DNA of 54,656 nucleotides, from positions 1 through 54,656 of the forward strand of contig JAKPXO010000456.1 of NCBI GenBank assembly GCA_029567505.1. The letters are read 5' to 3'. Numbering within the stretch: position 1 is the stretch's first letter; the number at the start of each line of letters is the position of its first letter. The notes under the pieces are model-generated. The model was not told where the DNA came from. It did not search any database and worked only from the letters and a program-made list of their open reading frames with translations. Below, piece by piece: positions 52,097 through 54,656 of this stretch. The stretch is from Acidobacteriota bacterium (GTDB lineage: Bacteria > Acidobacteriota > Thermoanaerobaculia > UBA5066). The position numbers and the translations under genes are program-made.

Positions 52097-52622
52097 CCCG
52101 GAGAGTCGGCCGCTCCCCGCGCCCGCTCACGGCGGCGGCGGGTCCCGGCGGCCGGTCCCGGCGGGCCGGAAGGGTCGAGCCCGACGCCGCTCGACCTCGA
52201 CTCCTGGAATCCGACAGGGTCCACCCGAGACGACCCTTCGACCGGCATGACGCCTCGATTCGAGGTCGCCACGTGACCCGGAAACAGGGCGTTCCGATGG
52301 CACGACGCACCGAATGGACTCGTCGAAGCGGTCTGGGGCCTCCTGCCCCGCGCGACGTTTCGTGGTCCGACGCGCAATCCGGCTTCCAGGCCGGAGCGCC
52401 TGGTCACAGTCGGGCCGACGATCGCTCCTGAGCACATCTCCATCCTCGAATTCGTTCCCCCGTCCTCTTGCCCGGTTAGTTCAGTTGCGACTGTAACTCA
52501 GGTTGCGCGGCAATGCCTAACAGGCCGCCTCCGGTCGCGCGCAGCCGGGGATCGGCGGAATCGGACATTCCGATTCGCGGTCTCCCGCCAGAAGCGCCCC
52601 CTCGCCTCCGGCGAGCGTCCCG
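52097..52622. other. 526-bp intergenic region upstream of the sugar transferase gene
   Basis: It lies between the stop of the NB-ARC/TPR gene and the start of the sugar-transferase gene, both on the minus strand. It is visibly less GC-biased and has mixed codon positions in all frames. It contains the AT-rich hairpin at 52478-52498 and a minus-strand TACAGT, the same hexamer as the box at 23802. Transcription from there would leave a leader of about 390 nt. A 120-codon minus-strand frame (52081-52443) is open but has no recognisable features. Confidence 0.5.
52478..52498. promoter_or_regulatory. AT-rich inverted repeat in the long gap upstream of the export operon
   Basis: agttcagt (52478-52485), tgcg loop, then actg-t-aact (52490-52498): an 8-bp stem with one bulged T. 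It overlaps the minus-strand TACAGT -10 candidate (complement of 52490-52495). Operator or RNA hairpin. Confidence 0.4.
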
Positions 52623-54656
52623 TCACTTCCGGCCGCGCGACGGGGAGTTCCGGGACCCGGGTCTCGGCTCGGCCAGGGCCGACTCCGCGAGCTCCTCGAA
52701 ACGACGTGCGCGGCCCGCCTCGAGCCCGGCCTCCACGTCCAGTCGGGGGTGCTCGCGCCGGACCCTCGCGAGGACCCGCTCCACCTCGAGGCGGTGGTCC
52801 TGGCGATTCCCCGGATGAGCGAGGACGTGTCCGAGGAGCTCGAGGGCCCGGCGCCCTTCGCCCCGGGAGGCGGCGACCTCCGCGAGCGCGACGAGGGCCG
52901 GCAGACCGACCGTGAACGAGCCCGTCTCCCGGAACGCGACGAGGGCGCTTCGGGCGTGCCGGACCGCTTCCTTCGAACGTCCTTCGGCCGCCGCCAGGTA
53001 GGCGAGGTTCCCCTCGAGAAGGCCGGCAAGGTAGGCGCTCCCTACGGCCCGGGCGAGGTCGAGCGCCTCCTCGTAGTACGTGCGGGCGGCGCCGCCCTCC
53101 CCGCGCTTGCGCTCCACCTCGCCGAGGACCATGAGGCAGCGGCCCGCGGCGTAGCGGTCGCCGTTGGCGCGCGCCGCGGCGAGCGCCTCGCGATAGAAGG
53201 CCGCCGCCGCATCCAGCTCTCCGCGGTCCTCGGCGACGAAGCCGAGGCCCTGGAGCGCCGACACCGCTCCCGGCCGGTTCCCTTCGGCGCGGGCGAGCGC
53301 GAGGGCCGACGAGAGCCTTCGCTCGGCTTCGTCGAGATCGCCGGCGAAGTACTCGACGAGGCCGAGCTGGTTCGTCGCGAAGAGGACGGCGGCCGTGCTG
53401 CCGACCTCCTTCGCCACCGCGAGGCTCTCCTCGAAGAGGCTCCTTGCCTCTTCGTGACGTCCTTCGTCGAGGACCGCCCGCCCGAGGCGGCCGAGCGCCT
53501 CGGCGAGGACCCTCTGCCGCCCGCAGGCCCGCGCGAGCGCGATGCACGCCTCGAGCGCCGCGCGAGCCTCCGCGAAGCGGCCCCGGAGGAGCCGGGCGTG
53601 GCCGGCGTGAAGGAGGGCCTCGGCCCGGAGCGGGTCGTCGGCGACGAGGTGGCGCCGCAGCGCCTCGTTCAGGTCGGCCTCGGCCGACTCGGGGTCTCCG
53701 AGCCGGATCCGGAACGAGGCCCGCGCGACGAGCGCCGCCGCGCCGACGCCGGCACGCACCGCCTCGTCGGCGAGACCCTCTCCCTCGCGCCAGCTTCCCC
53801 AGGTCCGGTGCGCCGCCGCGAGCGGCCCGAGGGCGGTCGCAAGGAAGCCGGCGTCGCCGTCCCGGACGGCGCGCGCCCACGCCGCGCGAACGTTCTCGAG
53901 CTCGGACGCGAGCGTATCCCGGGCTTCCTTCTCCGCCCGCTCCACGAGCGCCTCCTGCTGCCTCGAAAGGAACGACGCGACGCGGGCGGCGAGCCGCCGC
54001 CCGACCTCGGCCTCCTCATCCCGCGAGAACGCCAGCTCCTCGGCCGCGAAGGCGCGGAGCACCTCGTGGAGCGCGTACCGGCCGGTCGAGCCCTCGAGCC
54101 GGAGGAACGACCGGTCCACCAGGACCCGGATCGTCTCGGGCTTCGTCCGGCCCACCTCGATCGCTCCCTCCCACGTCATGCCGCCGGCGAAGACCGAAAG
54201 CGCTCGAAGGACCCGCCTCTCGTCCGGGTCGAGGCGGGTGACGGCCTCCTCGAAGACCCGCCTCAGGGGAGAAGTCCCCTGCCCCTGCGGGACGTCGAAC
54301 GCAAGAAGGCCCGGTCCCCGGGCGAGCTGGGCCGCGACCTCGCCCGGCGACAGGGCGTGGACCCAGCCGGCCGCGACCTCGATCGCGAGCGGGAGCCCCC
54401 CGACGACGCGGCAGACCTCCGCCGCCGCCTCGAGGTCGGACGCCGACGGGTCGAAACCGACGCGGCCCCGGCGGGCCGTCGACAGGAAGAGCCGCAGGGC
54501 GTCGTAGCGGGCGGGCTCCGGGGCCGCCCCTCGGGGCGGCACCTCGAGCCCTCCAACCTCGAAGACCCACTCGCCCGCGACCGAGAGTCGCTCGCGCGAC
54601 GAGACGAGGAAGGCGACGTCGCGCGCCTCGGCGAGGAGGCGGCCGAGGAACGTCGC
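52623..54656 (-). CDS. NB-ARC ATPase/TPR regulator, AfsR-LuxR type (N-terminus beyond window)
   Basis: The frame is open to the right edge, so 678 residues of the C-terminal part are present. The first residues (FLVSSRERLSVAGEWVFEVGGLEVPP) are the end of a STAND/NB-ARC ATPase core. Then come GGLPLAIEVAAGWVHALSPGEVAAQLA (GLPLA motif) and a winged-helix region (LDPDERRVLRALSVFAGG, LVDRSFL, YALHEVLRAFAAEEL). From about residue 240 to 620 there are tandem TPR-type repeats with A/L/G-rich helices (ALGRLGRAVLDEGRHEEARSLFEESLAVA; ALQGLGFVAEDRGELDAAAAFYREAL). Such proteins couple ligand or partner sensing on the TPR array to ATP-driven activation of a DNA-binding or kinase domain that would lie to the right. 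It may regulate nearby genes, but no evidence shows this. Confidence 0.85.
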   Translation of the reverse strand, partial: ATFLGRLLAEARDVAFLVSSRERLSVAGEWVFEVGGLEVPPRGAAPEPARYDALRLFLSTARRGRVGFDPSASDLEAAAEVCRVVGGLPLAIEVAAGWVHALSPGEVAAQLARGPGLLAFDVPQGQGTSPLRRVFEEAVTRLDPDERRVLRALSVFAGGMTWEGAIEVGRTKPETIRVLVDRSFLRLEGSTGRYALHEVLRAFAAEELAFSRDEEAEVGRRLAARVASFLSRQQEALVERAEKEARDTLASELENVRAAWARAVRDGDAGFLATALGPLAAAHRTWGSWREGEGLADEAVRAGVGAAALVARASFRIRLGDPESAEADLNEALRRHLVADDPLRAEALLHAGHARLLRGRFAEARAALEACIALARACGRQRVLAEALGRLGRAVLDEGRHEEARSLFEESLAVAKEVGSTAAVLFATNQLGLVEYFAGDLDEAERRLSSALALARAEGNRPGAVSALQGLGFVAEDRGELDAAAAFYREALAAARANGDRYAAGRCLMVLGEVERKRGEGGAARTYYEEALDLARAVGSAYLAGLLEGNLAYLAAAEGRSKEAVRHARSALVAFRETGSFTVGLPALVALAEVAASRGEGRRALELLGHVLAHPGNRQDHRLEVERVLARVRREHPRLDVEAGLEAGRARRFEELAESALAEPRPGSRNSPSRGRK

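Noticed and set aside
52081-52443. 120-codon minus-strand frame in the gap upstream of the sugar-transferase gene
   Set aside because: There is no Shine-Dalgarno, no third-position GC bias like the neighbours and no recognisable motif, and it overlaps the next gene by 16 bp. More likely leader or intergenic DNA.

Overview
The window is a very GC-rich bacterial chromosome segment. Genes are packed on both strands with frequent 1-4 bp start/stop overlaps (ATGA, GTGA, TTGA), and third codon positions are almost always G or C. No rRNA, tRNA, CRISPR array, integrase or insertion sequence was seen. The mix of proteins (large secreted Asp-box protein, NtrC-type regulator, pyruvate phosphate dikinase, split exopolysaccharide locus) and the TAGAAT-like -10 boxes fit a soil or sediment lineage such as Acidobacteriota. 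That assignment is an inference and nothing in the window proves it.

Left part (1-23.6 kb): housekeeping and signalling genes. In order: a truncated YIP1-type membrane protein, an NAD-binding epimerase-like protein overlapping a macro-domain hydrolase, a REC-cyclase-PilZ-like protein, the MgtE magnesium channel, a DUF4412-type periplasmic protein, a small methyltransferase, PdxA, an S9 peptidase, a cation-efflux transporter with three C-terminal cytoplasmic domains, an SRPBCC protein, two divergent EamA transporters, a second cation-efflux transporter, a four-helix-bundle (DUF2383-like) protein, a CHASE3-like hybrid histidine kinase, an NtrC-family regulator coupled to a degenerate kinase-like protein, a coiled-coil lipoprotein, and pyruvate phosphate dikinase with a histone-H1-like lysine/alanine tail.

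Right part (23.8-52.1 kb): an exopolysaccharide/O-antigen type locus. The plus-strand run carries a secreted alpha/beta hydrolase, an O-antigen ligase/polymerase, a methyltransferase, a Wzx-type flippase, four glycosyltransferases, two GH51/GH39-like secreted glycosidases flanking a 1375-residue Asp-box protein, a Wzz/GumC-type chain-length protein and a hexapeptide acyltransferase. It then runs straight into an acyl-CoA-dehydrogenase / adenylation enzyme / acyl carrier protein trio and a secreted beta-rich protein. The complementary minus-strand genes encode the initiating sugar-1-phosphate transferase and a Wza-type export lipoprotein. A class II aldolase and a radical SAM/SPASM protein lie between the two halves. 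The right edge is a truncated NB-ARC/TPR regulator.

The most interesting candidate system is the trio at 43.2-46.2 kb. The adenylation enzyme carries, by my hand alignment to GrsA, the pocket residues D-L-F-Y-L-A-L-V-C-K. From memory this differs at one position from the code of prolyl-AMP ligases that make pyrrolyl-2-carboxyl carrier proteins (PltF/PigI/RedM/CloN4 type). The dehydrogenase has the isovaleryl-CoA-dehydrogenase-type catalytic Glu, as expected for prolyl-carrier-protein oxidases. This suggests that the locus makes an acyl group, possibly pyrrole-2-carboxylate, on a carrier protein and uses it to decorate the polysaccharide.

A second window-wide pattern is a TANNNT -10 box 6-9 bp from the start codon of about ten first genes that lack a Shine-Dalgarno sequence. 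This is the signature of leaderless transcripts.
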